Shown: piece by piece, positions 31,923 through 39,954 of the stretch | How positions within the stretch are numbered: the first letter of the stretch is position 1 | Layout of the letters: each line of letters opens with the position of its first letter | Source: DUPQ01 sp964563155 | GTDB taxonomy: Bacteria > Bacillota > Clostridia > DUPQ01 | DNA length: 41,946 bases | Direction of reading: 5' to 3' | Assembly: GCA_964563155.1 (NCBI GenBank) | Contig: CAZLVL010000018.1 | Span: 1 to 41,946, forward strand | Program-made: the position numbers and the translations under genes | The notes under the pieces: model-generated | Seen by the model: the letters and a program-made list of their open reading frames with translations, nothing else | Told to the model about the DNA's origin: nothing | The model's database searches: none

Positions 31923-33551
31923 CTATTCTATCATCTTTTCAAAATAAGTAACAAGTTCACTTAACTTGCTTTTACTTTTTAAAGAGTCCTTTGCTTGAGA
32001 AGAATAATAGACCTTTATTTTGGGCTCAGTTCCTGATGGCCTTACTATGGCAATGCCTTTATCTTCTATGTTAAATTCCAAAACATCTGCTTTTAAATGA
32101 TCTGTATTATTTAGATAATCTTTTGTTAAAAGGGAAGAGGCTCTGAGATTTTTCATAATGCTTTTCATTTTATCTAAGCCTTCAAGCCCCTTGTATTCAT
32201 AATTACCTAAATAAGTAAATAGATAACCGTGCTCTTTATAAATTTTTTCCAATTTATCATAAAGACTCATGCCTTTCTTTTTGTAATAATCTGCCATATC
32301 AGCTATTAATAGACTGGCATTAACTGCATCTTTATCTCTTACATAGGTTCCCGATAAGTAACCACAACTTTCTTCAAAAGCAAATATAAAGTCTTTTTCT
32401 CTGCCATTTTCTTCTAAAATTGCGATTTGCTCTCCAATAAACTTAAAACCAGTTAACACTTCAATTAACTGAACACCATACTTTTTACAGATGCTCTTTG
32501 CCAATTCAGTTGTAACAATAGTCTTTATTGCAAGAGGATTTTGAGGTAATATACCAAGTTCGCTTCTTATGTGACAAATATAGTCTAATAACAAAATCCC
32601 AATTTCATTTCCATTTAAAATCTTAACTTCATCTTTATGTAAAACAGCTACAGCAGCCCTGTCACAGTCTGGATCTGTAGCAATTAATATATCAGAGCAA
32701 CTAGCTTCTAAGTCCCTTATACCTAATATAAGAGCTTCTTTTACCTCAGGATTTGGATACTTTGCTGTTGGAAAGTTGCCATCAGGCTTAATCTGTTCTT
32801 TTACATATTGTACATTTTTAAAGCCGCATAGGTCAAAACCTTGAGAGACACATTCATAACCACTGCCATGTAAAGGTGTATATACAAGTTTTAATGTACG
32901 CTCTTCTTTTAAGAAGACTTCATTAGTTACTACCTTTAAAAATGAATCTATTATATTTTGGCCTATATAGGTTATATATCCAAATTCAAGGCATTGCTCA
33001 AAACTCAATTCATCACCATGTTTGTAAAATACATCTATGTTTTTTATCTCATCTAAAATCTCTTCAGCCTTTTTAGGCCCAATCTGACAACCTTCATTGT
33101 CATAGACCTTGTATCCATTGTATTCAGATGGATTATGAGAAGCAGTGATTACAATGCCACCATCACAATTTAGATGCCTTACTGTATATGAAAGTAGGGG
33201 AGTAGGTGAAACTTGATTGTATAGATATACAAAGATTCCCATATTTGCAAATACCCTTGCAGCTTCTTTTGCAAATAGGTCAGATTTTATTCTACTATCA
33301 TAGGCTATTGCTATTTTGGATCCCTTTTTAAGAGTTTTAGCAAAGGCAAAGCTTGCTCTTCTAACAGTATAGACATTCATTCTATTGGTGCCAGCTCCTA
33401 ATATTCCTCTTAAGCCTCCAGTACCAAATTCTAAGTCCATTGAAAAAGCATCAAGAGCTAAATCAGGATTACTTTCCATTAAAATAATCTCATCTTTTAG
33501 ATCCTTATCAATCAAATCTTCATATTTCCATCTTCTTACATGATTGTTCAT
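31923..33551 (-). CDS. pgcA: Phosphoglucomutase/phosphomannomutase (alpha-D-phosphohexomutase)
   Basis: Interconverts hexose 1- and 6-phosphates, supplying UDP-glucose and wall-polymer precursors. The 542-residue protein has an early TGGLRG segment, the phosphoserine loop TASHNPSEYNG, the Mg-binding loop ATDPDCDRAAV, the sugar-binding FEESCGY and the phosphate-binding RPSGTEPKIKVYY. The size and motifs fit the PgcA/Pgm2-like group of Firmicutes. The frame extends 10 codons upstream to an ATG at 33581, but that codon touches the -10 element. ATG 33551 has an AAAGGA ribosome binding site and is chosen. Confidence 0.93.
   Translation of the reverse strand: MNNHVRRWKYEDLIDKDLKDEIILMESNPDLALDAFSMDLEFGTGGLRGILGAGTNRMNVYTVRRASFAFAKTLKKGSKIAIAYDSRIKSDLFAKEAARVFANMGIFVYLYNQVSPTPLLSYTVRHLNCDGGIVITASHNPSEYNGYKVYDNEGCQIGPKKAEEILDEIKNIDVFYKHGDELSFEQCLEFGYITYIGQNIIDSFLKVVTNEVFLKEERTLKLVYTPLHGSGYECVSQGFDLCGFKNVQYVKEQIKPDGNFPTAKYPNPEVKEALILGIRDLEASCSDILIATDPDCDRAAVAVLHKDEVKILNGNEIGILLLDYICHIRSELGILPQNPLAIKTIVTTELAKSICKKYGVQLIEVLTGFKFIGEQIAILEENGREKDFIFAFEESCGYLSGTYVRDKDAVNASLLIADMADYYKKKGMSLYDKLEKIYKEHGYLFTYLGNYEYKGLEGLDKMKSIMKNLRASSLLTKDYLNNTDHLKADVLEFNIEDKGIAIVRPSGTEPKIKVYYSSQAKDSLKSKSKLSELVTYFEKMIE
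31925..31954 (-). promoter_or_regulatory. Putative promoter of the polytopic membrane protein (leaderless geometry)
   Basis: On the minus strand TTGTTA (31954-31949), an 18-base spacer ending in TGA, then TAGAAT (31930-31925) and six bases to the ATG at 31918. It lies inside the 3' end of the phosphohexomutase gene. Confidence 0.5.
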
Positions 33552-33579
33552 ACAAATTATCCTTTTGTTTAATGACACC

Positions 33580-33585
33580 ATTATA
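33580..33585 (-). promoter_or_regulatory. Putative -10 of the phosphohexomutase gene
   Basis: A perfect TATAAT on the minus strand (33585-33580). The predicted start near 33574 gives a leader of about 23 bases carrying AAAGGA. The -35 is weak. Confidence 0.5.
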
Positions 33586-33611
33586 ATATAGAATATGGGG
33601 CATTTTAGGTC

Positions 33612-33627
33612 AAGAATTTAAATTCTT
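33612..33627. repeat. 16-bp perfect palindrome between divergent pgcA and nadK
   Basis: AAGAATTTAAATTCTT reads the same on both strands. It sits upstream of both divergent promoters (-10 boxes at 33580-33585 and 33668-33673), where a dimeric regulator could bind. No matching regulator is identified. Confidence 0.5.
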
Positions 33628-33664
33628 AAAATATGTATAAAAAGCAAGATTATAAGTTAAAAAG

Positions 33665-33673
33665 TGGTATTAT
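33665..33673 (+). promoter_or_regulatory. Extended -10 promoter of nadK-argR-recN
   Basis: TGG plus TATTAT (hexamer 33668-33673) with the same surrounding string as the nifS promoter. No clear -35. The predicted leader to the nadK ATG is about 130 bases with no recognised riboswitch. Confidence 0.5.
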
Positions 33674-33808
33674 ACAGCAAACTTAATAAAATCCTAAGGC
33701 CATCAATTGTAATTACCTTTTGTTTATATTATTATGTTAGTTAGAAATTCAATTGTTTTGAGTTTAATCCTAAATTTATTAAGCATGGTCTGGAGAGGAA
33801 AAATATAT

Positions 33809-34645
33809 ATGAACTTTTCACTTTTTGCTAATATTCACAAAGATTCCAATGGTGACTTTCTTAAGCAGGTTACCACTTATTTAAAATCCATAGGTGCTAA
33901 TGTAATTCATGATGAAATAGTTACTAAAGGTGGCTTTTTTGATGTGAGCAAATTAAAAAACACAGATATGATTATTACCTTAGGTGGAGATGGAACTCTT
34001 TTAGATATGGCACAAAAGACTAAAAATACTGGTATTCCTTTAGTGGGCATTAATTTAGGCTCAGTAGGCTTTTTGACACAGATTGAAAAAAGAAATTATG
34101 AAGAAATGCTACTTTCCATATTCCATAAAGAATTTGATATTTCTAACAGAATGACCATAAAAGCTGATGTAATAAGAAATGGCATTACCATAAATAGTGT
34201 AGAAGCCCTAAATGATATAGTTATAACCAGAGAAGCTACAGGGGATACTGTGGAGATATCCTCTTATATAAATGGATCTTACATTGATAGTTACAATGGA
34301 GATGGAATTATTGTTAGTACACCAACCGGTTCAACTGGCTATCAAATGTCAGCAGGAGGACCTGTAAGTGATCCTGAAGCAGATATTATCTTGGTTACAC
34401 CAATATGTCCTCATATGATGCATAGGCAAACCTATGTTATAAAAGGTGATGGATTGGTTGAATTAGAAGTTAGAGAAAAAGACTTTGTCAGTTGTTATTT
34501 AAGTTACGATGGAATATCATATAATATAAAGGGAAATGACCTAATACGCATTTCAAAAAGTGACCTTGTTATTAAACTAGTGAAAATTCAAAAGAATCCT
34601 TTTTATGAGAATTTGAGAAACAAGATTTATTATAGGGGTAATTAG
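33809..34645 (+). CDS. nadK: NAD kinase
   Basis: Makes NADP from NAD and ATP or polyphosphate. From ATG 33809 the protein is 278 residues with the GGDG motif (IITLGGDGTLLDMAQ), NLGSVGFLT, NDIVITRE, and the glycine/threonine-rich GDGIIVSTPTGSTGYQMSAGG. An in-frame ATG at 33734 would add 25 hydrophobic residues absent from the family. GGAGAGG at 33792-33798 marks the later start. The order nadK-argR-recN is conserved in Firmicutes. Confidence 0.96.
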   Translation: MNFSLFANIHKDSNGDFLKQVTTYLKSIGANVIHDEIVTKGGFFDVSKLKNTDMIITLGGDGTLLDMAQKTKNTGIPLVGINLGSVGFLTQIEKRNYEEMLLSIFHKEFDISNRMTIKADVIRNGITINSVEALNDIVITREATGDTVEISSYINGSYIDSYNGDGIIVSTPTGSTGYQMSAGGPVSDPEADIILVTPICPHMMHRQTYVIKGDGLVELEVREKDFVSCYLSYDGISYNIKGNDLIRISKSDLVIKLVKIQKNPFYENLRNKIYYRGN

Positions 34646-34647
34646 CA

Positions 34648-35097
34648 ATGAAGAATAAGCGACAGCTTCAAATCCTTGAACTGATTGACAAAGAAGCGGT
34701 TCAAACTCAAGAAGAACTGGTAAACAAACTAAAACTTAAAGGTTTTTCTTCTACCCAAGCCACAATTTGCAGAGATATTAAGGAGTTAAAACTATTTAAA
34801 ACAGTTAATAAGGATGGTTTGTCCATATATACTGCTCCTTCTGTAACATCAGATAATTCCCATGAAAAGTTAGTTAGAATTCTTAAGGCTTCATTTTTGT
34901 CCATTAAGATTTCTCAAAACATTGCAGTTATAAAGACTCTGCCTGCCACGGCTCCGGCTGTGGCTTCGGCAGTGGATAATCTTAACTATGAAAATCTTCT
35001 TGGAACAATAGCAGGGGACGATACAATCTTTGCTTGTTTTCAAACTAATGAAGATACAGAAAACTTTCAAAGCCTTATCTTAGATGAACTGAGGTAG
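34648..35097 (+). CDS. argR: Arginine repressor ArgR/AhrC
   Basis: Arginine-responsive hexameric regulator that represses arginine synthesis and activates its breakdown. The 149-residue protein has the N-terminal winged helix (IDKEAVQTQEELVNKL, FSSTQATICRDIKELKL) and the C-terminal oligomerisation and arginine-binding domain with GTIAGDDTIF. It lies between nadK and recN, as usual, with a 2-base gap from nadK. No arginine gene is in the window. Confidence 0.96.
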   Translation: MKNKRQLQILELIDKEAVQTQEELVNKLKLKGFSSTQATICRDIKELKLFKTVNKDGLSIYTAPSVTSDNSHEKLVRILKASFLSIKISQNIAVIKTLPATAPAVASAVDNLNYENLLGTIAGDDTIFACFQTNEDTENFQSLILDELR

Positions 35098-35104
35098 AAA
35101 TAAC

Positions 35105-36796
35105 TTGTTATTACAACTGTCTATTAAGAATTTTGCTATTTTTAGAGATACAATTATAGACTTCAACAATGGTTTTTCAGTTATAACCGGGGAGTCTGGG
35201 GCTGGAAAGAGTGTTTTTATAACAGCCTTGTCCTTAATTAATGGGGAAAGAGCCTATAAAGAATACATTAGAAAGGGATTTGACAATTCTACAGTAGAAG
35301 CTGTATTCCAAGTAAATCCTAATCAAAAAGAGAGATTAAAAGAAGAATTTGACATTGAGTTAGATGACAATTTGCTTGTAATTACAAGACAATTCTTTTT
35401 AGATGCAGGTTCTGTTTGCAAAATTGATGGAAAAGTTAGAAGTTTAAGCCTTTTAAAAGACCTTTCAAATCAACTTTGTGACATTCATGGCCAATATGAG
35501 AACCAGACTCTTCTAAATCCTCAAACACATATAGAAATATTAGATAACCTTTATGAAAAAGAAATTGAACCTTTCATTTCTGACTATCAAAATAATCTTA
35601 GAGAATACAACGACTTAGTAGAATTTGTAATGAAAAATTCTGGTTCAGAAAAAGAAAGGTCTATGAGAATGGATCTTTTAGCTTATCAAGTTGATGAGAT
35701 TGAAAAGTCTAAGGTTGAAACATTCAATTTAGAAGCCTTGGAAGAAGAAAGAAAACTACAAGAAAATGCTGAAAAGTATCTTTTATTACTAGAAGAGGCA
35801 ATAAACAATCTAGAAGGGGAAGATGAAGTTGAAAAAATCTATATCTCAGCTACAACACTTAGTAAGATTAAAAATGTAAAAGAGATTGAAGATATCTCAG
35901 AAAGCCTTTTATCCTCTTATTACTTAATAAAAGAGTCCTTATCATTACTAAAAGATAATTTGAGTAAATTTGATTACAATGAAGAAGAATATAACTATAT
36001 AATCACAAGACTTGAAACCTTTAGAAAACTTTCCTACAAATATGGATCAAGCATTGAAGACATATTGGAATTTAAAGATAAGGCTGCAAAAGAACTTTAT
36101 GAATTGGAAAACTTTGAAAGTATTTATGAAGATAAACTAAATAGAATAGATAAATTAGGCAATATTCTTTTAGAAAAGGCTGAAGCATTAAATAATAAAA
36201 GATTGGAATTGGCAGAAAAGTTTTCTAAAAATGTAGAAGAGATACTGAATAGTCTAGAAATGCCTGATTCAGTTTTTAAAGTTCATTTTGAGAATAATTT
36301 ACATAAAAACAAGTTAGGGTATTATAGTTTTCCAGCTAAAGGCATTTATTCTTTAGAGTTTTTCATATCAGCAAATAAGGGAATAGATACCTTACCTCTT
36401 TCTAAAATTGCATCAGGTGGTGAAATTTCTAGAATAATGTTAGCTATAAAAAGTATAATTGCTAAAAAAGATCCAACTACCACCTATATCTTTGATGAAA
36501 TTGATGCAGGCATAAGTGGACAAGCTGCTGTAGTAAGTGCAATTAGATTGTTTGAGTTAGCAAAGGAAAAGCAAGTTATTGCAATTTCTCATCTTCCACA
36601 AATTGCAGCAAAGGCTAGTCATCAATATTTAATTTATAAAAATAGTGAGTATGATATCTCTTATGCTGACATAAAATATCTTGATAAAGAAGAAAGAATA
36701 TATCAATTAGCTGTATTAATAGAAGGCAAGGGGGTTACAGAAACTGGTTTAAATCATGCTAAAAACCTTATAAACAAAATGAAAATTTCTGATTGA
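35105..36796 (+). CDS. recN: DNA repair protein RecN
   Basis: SMC-like ATPase recruited early to double-strand breaks. The 563-residue protein has Walker A in TGESGAGKSVF (about residues 28-38), a long coiled-coil region in the middle, the ABC signature SGGEISRIMLAIKS, Walker B YIFDEIDAGISG and the final ISHLPQIAA histidine switch. Translation starts with TTG at 35105, 9 bases after the GAGGT that overlaps the argR stop, which suits coupled low-level expression. Confidence 0.96.
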   Translation: MLLQLSIKNFAIFRDTIIDFNNGFSVITGESGAGKSVFITALSLINGERAYKEYIRKGFDNSTVEAVFQVNPNQKERLKEEFDIELDDNLLVITRQFFLDAGSVCKIDGKVRSLSLLKDLSNQLCDIHGQYENQTLLNPQTHIEILDNLYEKEIEPFISDYQNNLREYNDLVEFVMKNSGSEKERSMRMDLLAYQVDEIEKSKVETFNLEALEEERKLQENAEKYLLLLEEAINNLEGEDEVEKIYISATTLSKIKNVKEIEDISESLLSSYYLIKESLSLLKDNLSKFDYNEEEYNYIITRLETFRKLSYKYGSSIEDILEFKDKAAKELYELENFESIYEDKLNRIDKLGNILLEKAEALNNKRLELAEKFSKNVEEILNSLEMPDSVFKVHFENNLHKNKLGYYSFPAKGIYSLEFFISANKGIDTLPLSKIASGGEISRIMLAIKSIIAKKDPTTTYIFDEIDAGISGQAAVVSAIRLFELAKEKQVIAISHLPQIAAKASHQYLIYKNSEYDISYADIKYLDKEERIYQLAVLIEGKGVTETGLNHAKNLINKMKISD

Positions 36797-36820
36797 CAGG
36801 TGCCTTGGTTGTGTTATAAT
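36793..36820 (+). promoter_or_regulatory. Consensus promoter of the tRNA pair
   Basis: A perfect TTGACA (36793-36798), a 16-base spacer with TG extension, and a perfect TATAAT (36815-36820). The -35 overlaps the recN stop region. The start is predicted about 10 bases before tRNA-Gly. Confidence 0.9.
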
Positions 36821-36835
36821 ACATAAAGCAAATAC

Positions 36836-36909
36836 GCGGGTGTAGTTCAATGGTAGAACACTAGCCTTCCAAGCTGGTTGTGAGGGTTCGATTCCCTTCA
36901 CCCGCTCCA
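36836..36909 (+). tRNA. tRNA-Gly (anticodon TCC)
   Basis: A complete cloverleaf of 74 bases: acceptor GCGGGTG/CACCCGC, anticodon loop CTTCCAA (TCC), T-loop GGTTCGATTCC, and encoded CCA. It reads all GGN or GGA/GGG glycine codons depending on modification. Confidence 0.97.
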
Positions 36910-36912
36910 TTT

Positions 36913-36989
<77 letters not shown>

Positions 36990-36991
36990 AG

Positions 36992-37016
36992 AAATCCCTT
37001 TTAAAGGGGTTTTTTT
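36992..37016 (+). terminator. Rho-independent terminator of the tRNA operon
   Basis: A stem of about 9 bp including one G-T pair (from 36992 to 37012) runs into seven T. It lies 2 bases after the CCA of tRNA-Arg. Confidence 0.88.
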
Positions 37017-37068
37017 GTTATACAAATCTAATTATTTATTTTATTTAATCTTTATCTACTAATATATT

Positions 37069-37109
37069 TTCATCAAATCTTCTTCATCAAATCTTTTTCA
37101 TTAAATATT
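37069..37109. repeat. Short tandem repeat, period 14, three copies
   Basis: Units of the type TTCATCAAATCTT repeat with a 14-base period (C at 37071, 37085 and 37099), the third copy being degenerate. It lies upstream of the metallo-beta-lactamase gene promoter in AT-rich DNA. Confidence 0.6.
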
Positions 37110-37112
37110 TTA

Positions 37113-37121
37113 TGTTATTAT
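37113..37121 (+). promoter_or_regulatory. Extended -10 promoter before the MBL nuclease gene
   Basis: TGT plus TATTAT (hexamer 37116-37121), 20 bases before the ATG with AGAGGT in between. No good -35. Confidence 0.45.
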
Positions 37122-37141
37122 TAAAACAGAGGTAAATTTTT

Positions 37142-38788
37142 ATGAAACTAAGATTTTATGGTTCAGCAAAAGAGGTTACAGGTTCCAATTTCATATTGGA
37201 AACAGAAAATTCAAAAGTAATGATTGATTGTGGTATGTTTCAAGGCTCATCGGCAACAAAGGCAAAAAACTTTGAAGAGCTAGCTTATGACCCCAAAAGC
37301 ATAGATTACTTACTATTAACGCATGCCCACATTGACCATTCAGGCAGAATTCCTTTGTTATATAAAAAAGGATACAAAGGTCCAACCATATGCACAAAAG
37401 CAACTAAGGATCTTTGTGATTTAATGTTAATGGATTCAGCTCATATACAGGTATCAGATACTGAATTTAAAAATCATAAAAGGCAAAGGGCAGGACTTTC
37501 ACTTTTAGAGCCCCTTTATACTAAAGAAGATGCTGAAAAGTGTCTACACAATTTTATTCCTGTTCAATACAATGATTTAGTAAAAATTAATGATGAGATA
37601 AGTGTAAAATTTATTAACTCTGGTCATATTTTAGGCTCAGCTTCTATTATTCTATATGTAAAAGAAAATGATAAAACTACATCCATTGCTTTTACATCGG
37701 ACTTAGGGAAAAAAGATACCCCAATTATTAGTGATCCGGTAGTTGTTCAAGATGTGGATTATTTAATAATGGAATCTACCTATGGTAATAAAATTCATGA
37801 AAACAAGAAAAATCCTGAAGAAAAGTTGTTTAGAGTAATAGAAGAAACCATAGCTAAGGGTGGTACCGTAATCATTCCTTCTTTTTCTGTTGGAAGAACC
37901 CAAGAAATGATTTATGCCTTTCATAAGAATATTTATTTAAAAGAGAAGTTTTCTATCTTTTCAAAAATACCTGTATATATTGATAGTCCTTTATCCACAT
38001 CAGCTACGGCAGTCTTTAAAAAGAATTATGAGTATTTTGATAAAGAAGCAAAAGACTTTATCTTTCAAGGCAATTGTCCTTTAGATTTTCCTAACCTCTT
38101 TTTTACAAGATCTGTAGAAGAATCCAAACAATTAAACTTTGATGAAAGCCCAAAGATTATTATTTCAGCCTCTGGTATGTGTGATGCAGGAAGAATAAGG
38201 CATCATTTAAAGCACAATCTATATAAGAAAAATACAACAGTTCTTTTTGTAGGCTATCAGGCTAATGGGACCTTGGGTAGAATCTTAGTAGACGGAGTAA
38301 AGGCTGTAAAAATATTTGGTGATACTATTGATGTAAAAGCCAGGATAGAAATGATAGATGGTTTCTCAGGTCATATTGATAAAGATGGCTTAGATGAGTA
38401 CATAAGCGAGATAAAGGTTAAACCTAAAAATATCTTTTTAGTTCACGGAGAAGAAGAACAACTCCTACCTTTTGCTAAAAGAATAGAAGATAAGTTTGAT
38501 ATTGATGTTACAATACCTGAAGCATTTGCATCTTATGAATTAGATCTAATGGATAGAAAATTCAAATACAAACCAGACAGGGTTTTAAGTGACAGTTCAT
38601 ACAAAAAATTACTCTTATTAGATTTAATAAGTGATGTTAAAAAACAGGTAAAAGACTTATCAGAACTAATAGCTTATGATGAGATTAATCATTTAGATGA
38701 TGAACAGATTGCTTCTTTTACCAACCTTTATAGCCAAATGGGTGGTCATATTAAAAATCTAATAAAAGAAGTGGAGACAAATTCTTAA
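37142..38788 (+). CDS. Beta-CASP metallo-beta-lactamase family RNase-like protein
   Basis: Probably an RNA nuclease of the CPSF/YSH1-like (YtzE/MBL exonuclease-type) group. The 548-residue protein has the MBL metal motifs (THAHIDHSGRIP at about residues 59-70, NSGHILGSAS, FTSDLG), then the beta-CASP insertion with GTVIIPSFSVGRTQEMIY, ISASGMCDAGRIRHH and the final FSGHIDKDGL and FLVHGEEEQ motifs. After the usual end near residue 460 there is a roughly 80-residue C-terminal extension predicted to be helical, which I do not recognise. It is the first gene of a four-gene cluster with a desulfurase, thiI and lepB; a functional link is unclear. Confidence 0.9.
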   Translation: MKLRFYGSAKEVTGSNFILETENSKVMIDCGMFQGSSATKAKNFEELAYDPKSIDYLLLTHAHIDHSGRIPLLYKKGYKGPTICTKATKDLCDLMLMDSAHIQVSDTEFKNHKRQRAGLSLLEPLYTKEDAEKCLHNFIPVQYNDLVKINDEISVKFINSGHILGSASIILYVKENDKTTSIAFTSDLGKKDTPIISDPVVVQDVDYLIMESTYGNKIHENKKNPEEKLFRVIEETIAKGGTVIIPSFSVGRTQEMIYAFHKNIYLKEKFSIFSKIPVYIDSPLSTSATAVFKKNYEYFDKEAKDFIFQGNCPLDFPNLFFTRSVEESKQLNFDESPKIIISASGMCDAGRIRHHLKHNLYKKNTTVLFVGYQANGTLGRILVDGVKAVKIFGDTIDVKARIEMIDGFSGHIDKDGLDEYISEIKVKPKNIFLVHGEEEQLLPFAKRIEDKFDIDVTIPEAFASYELDLMDRKFKYKPDRVLSDSSYKKLLLLDLISDVKKQVKDLSELIAYDEINHLDDEQIASFTNLYSQMGGHIKNLIKEVETNS

Positions 38789-39952
38789 ATGAAGAAGAGA
38801 AACATATATTTTGACAATGCTGCTTCTACATATGTTTTTGATGAAGTTGTAGACGAAATAAATAGAATAAACAAGAATCTTTATGCCAATGCCTCAAGTT
38901 TGCATAAGATGGGCATGGAAGTTAATAATATTGTTAAAAATAGTAAAGAAAAACTAGGTAAACTCCTTCATACTAAACCTGATACGCTTGTAATTACTTC
39001 AGGAGGGGCAGAGTCCAACAATTTCGCTTTAAAGGCTTCAGCTTTTGCAAACTTAAGAGAGGGTGCAAATATAGTTATTACCAATCATGAACATCCTACA
39101 ATAACTAATACAGCCCTTTATTTAGAAAAGTTTGGATTTGATATTAGGTTTACACCTTTAACAAAAGAGGGAAATCTGGACTTAAACAAATTAGCTGGCT
39201 TGATTGATGATAAAACAGTTTTAGTTTCAACAGTTCATGTATCCAGTGAAACAGGTGCTTTAGTCCCTATAAAAGATATATCAAATTTAATTAAAAGCAT
39301 TAATCCTAAAACTGTTTACCATGTAGACTCAGTTCAAGCTCTTGGAAAGATATATATTAATTTAGCTAATCTACCTAATGTGGATTTAATGTCTTTTTCT
39401 AGCCACAAAATTCATGGACCAAAGGGGATAGGTGCTCTTTATATAAAGCATAGAACTAAGATAGATCCTTTTATTATCGGGTCAAGTTTAGCAGGCCCTA
39501 GAGCTGGTACCTTAAACACCTCTGGTATATATGGGTTTTCATTAGCCCTAGATTTACTATTGAAAAAGCGAGCTGACAACTATACCTATATTAAAAGTCT
39601 TAAAAACTATTTACTAGAAAAATTAGAAGAAGATTTTAGTGATGAGTTTATTAACCTATCACCACAAGAGTCCATTCCCCATATCATCAGCTTATCTTTT
39701 AGAAATATTAACTCTGAGGTTTTATTAAATGCTTTATCATTAAAAGGTGTATATATATCAGCAGGTTCTGCTTGTGTAGGTAATCACAATAAGTCTTCAT
39801 CTGTTTATATAGATAGAGACTTACCTGATGACTATATAGGGGGGGCTGTTAGGATTTCATTTTCTGAAAAAAACACAAAAGAAGAAATCGATATTTTAAT
39901 TGAACATTTAAAAGATATTGTTCCCATGCTACAATTGTTTGTAAGGAGATAA
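38789..39952 (+). CDS. Cysteine desulfurase paired with ThiI (NifZ/YrvO-like)
   Basis: Second desulfurase in the window, 387 residues. Motifs: YFDNAASTYVF, SGGAESNNFALK, the NHEHPT histidine, PLP lysine in SSHKIHGPKG (Lys207) and the active cysteine in SAGSACVGNHNKSS (Cys329). Its position directly before thiI (2-base gap) matches the B. subtilis NifZ-ThiI pair, in which a dedicated desulfurase donates sulfur for 4-thiouridine in tRNA. It starts immediately after the stop of the MBL gene, with GTGGAG upstream. Confidence 0.92.
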   Translation: MKKRNIYFDNAASTYVFDEVVDEINRINKNLYANASSLHKMGMEVNNIVKNSKEKLGKLLHTKPDTLVITSGGAESNNFALKASAFANLREGANIVITNHEHPTITNTALYLEKFGFDIRFTPLTKEGNLDLNKLAGLIDDKTVLVSTVHVSSETGALVPIKDISNLIKSINPKTVYHVDSVQALGKIYINLANLPNVDLMSFSSHKIHGPKGIGALYIKHRTKIDPFIIGSSLAGPRAGTLNTSGIYGFSLALDLLLKKRADNYTYIKSLKNYLLEKLEEDFSDEFINLSPQESIPHIISLSFRNINSEVLLNALSLKGVYISAGSACVGNHNKSSSVYIDRDLPDDYIGGAVRISFSEKNTKEEIDILIEHLKDIVPMLQLFVRR

Positions 39953-39954
39953 GA

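Noticed and set aside
33734..33808. 25-codon N-terminal extension of NAD kinase
   Set aside because: Hydrophobic and absent from the family; GGAGAGG marks the start at 33809.
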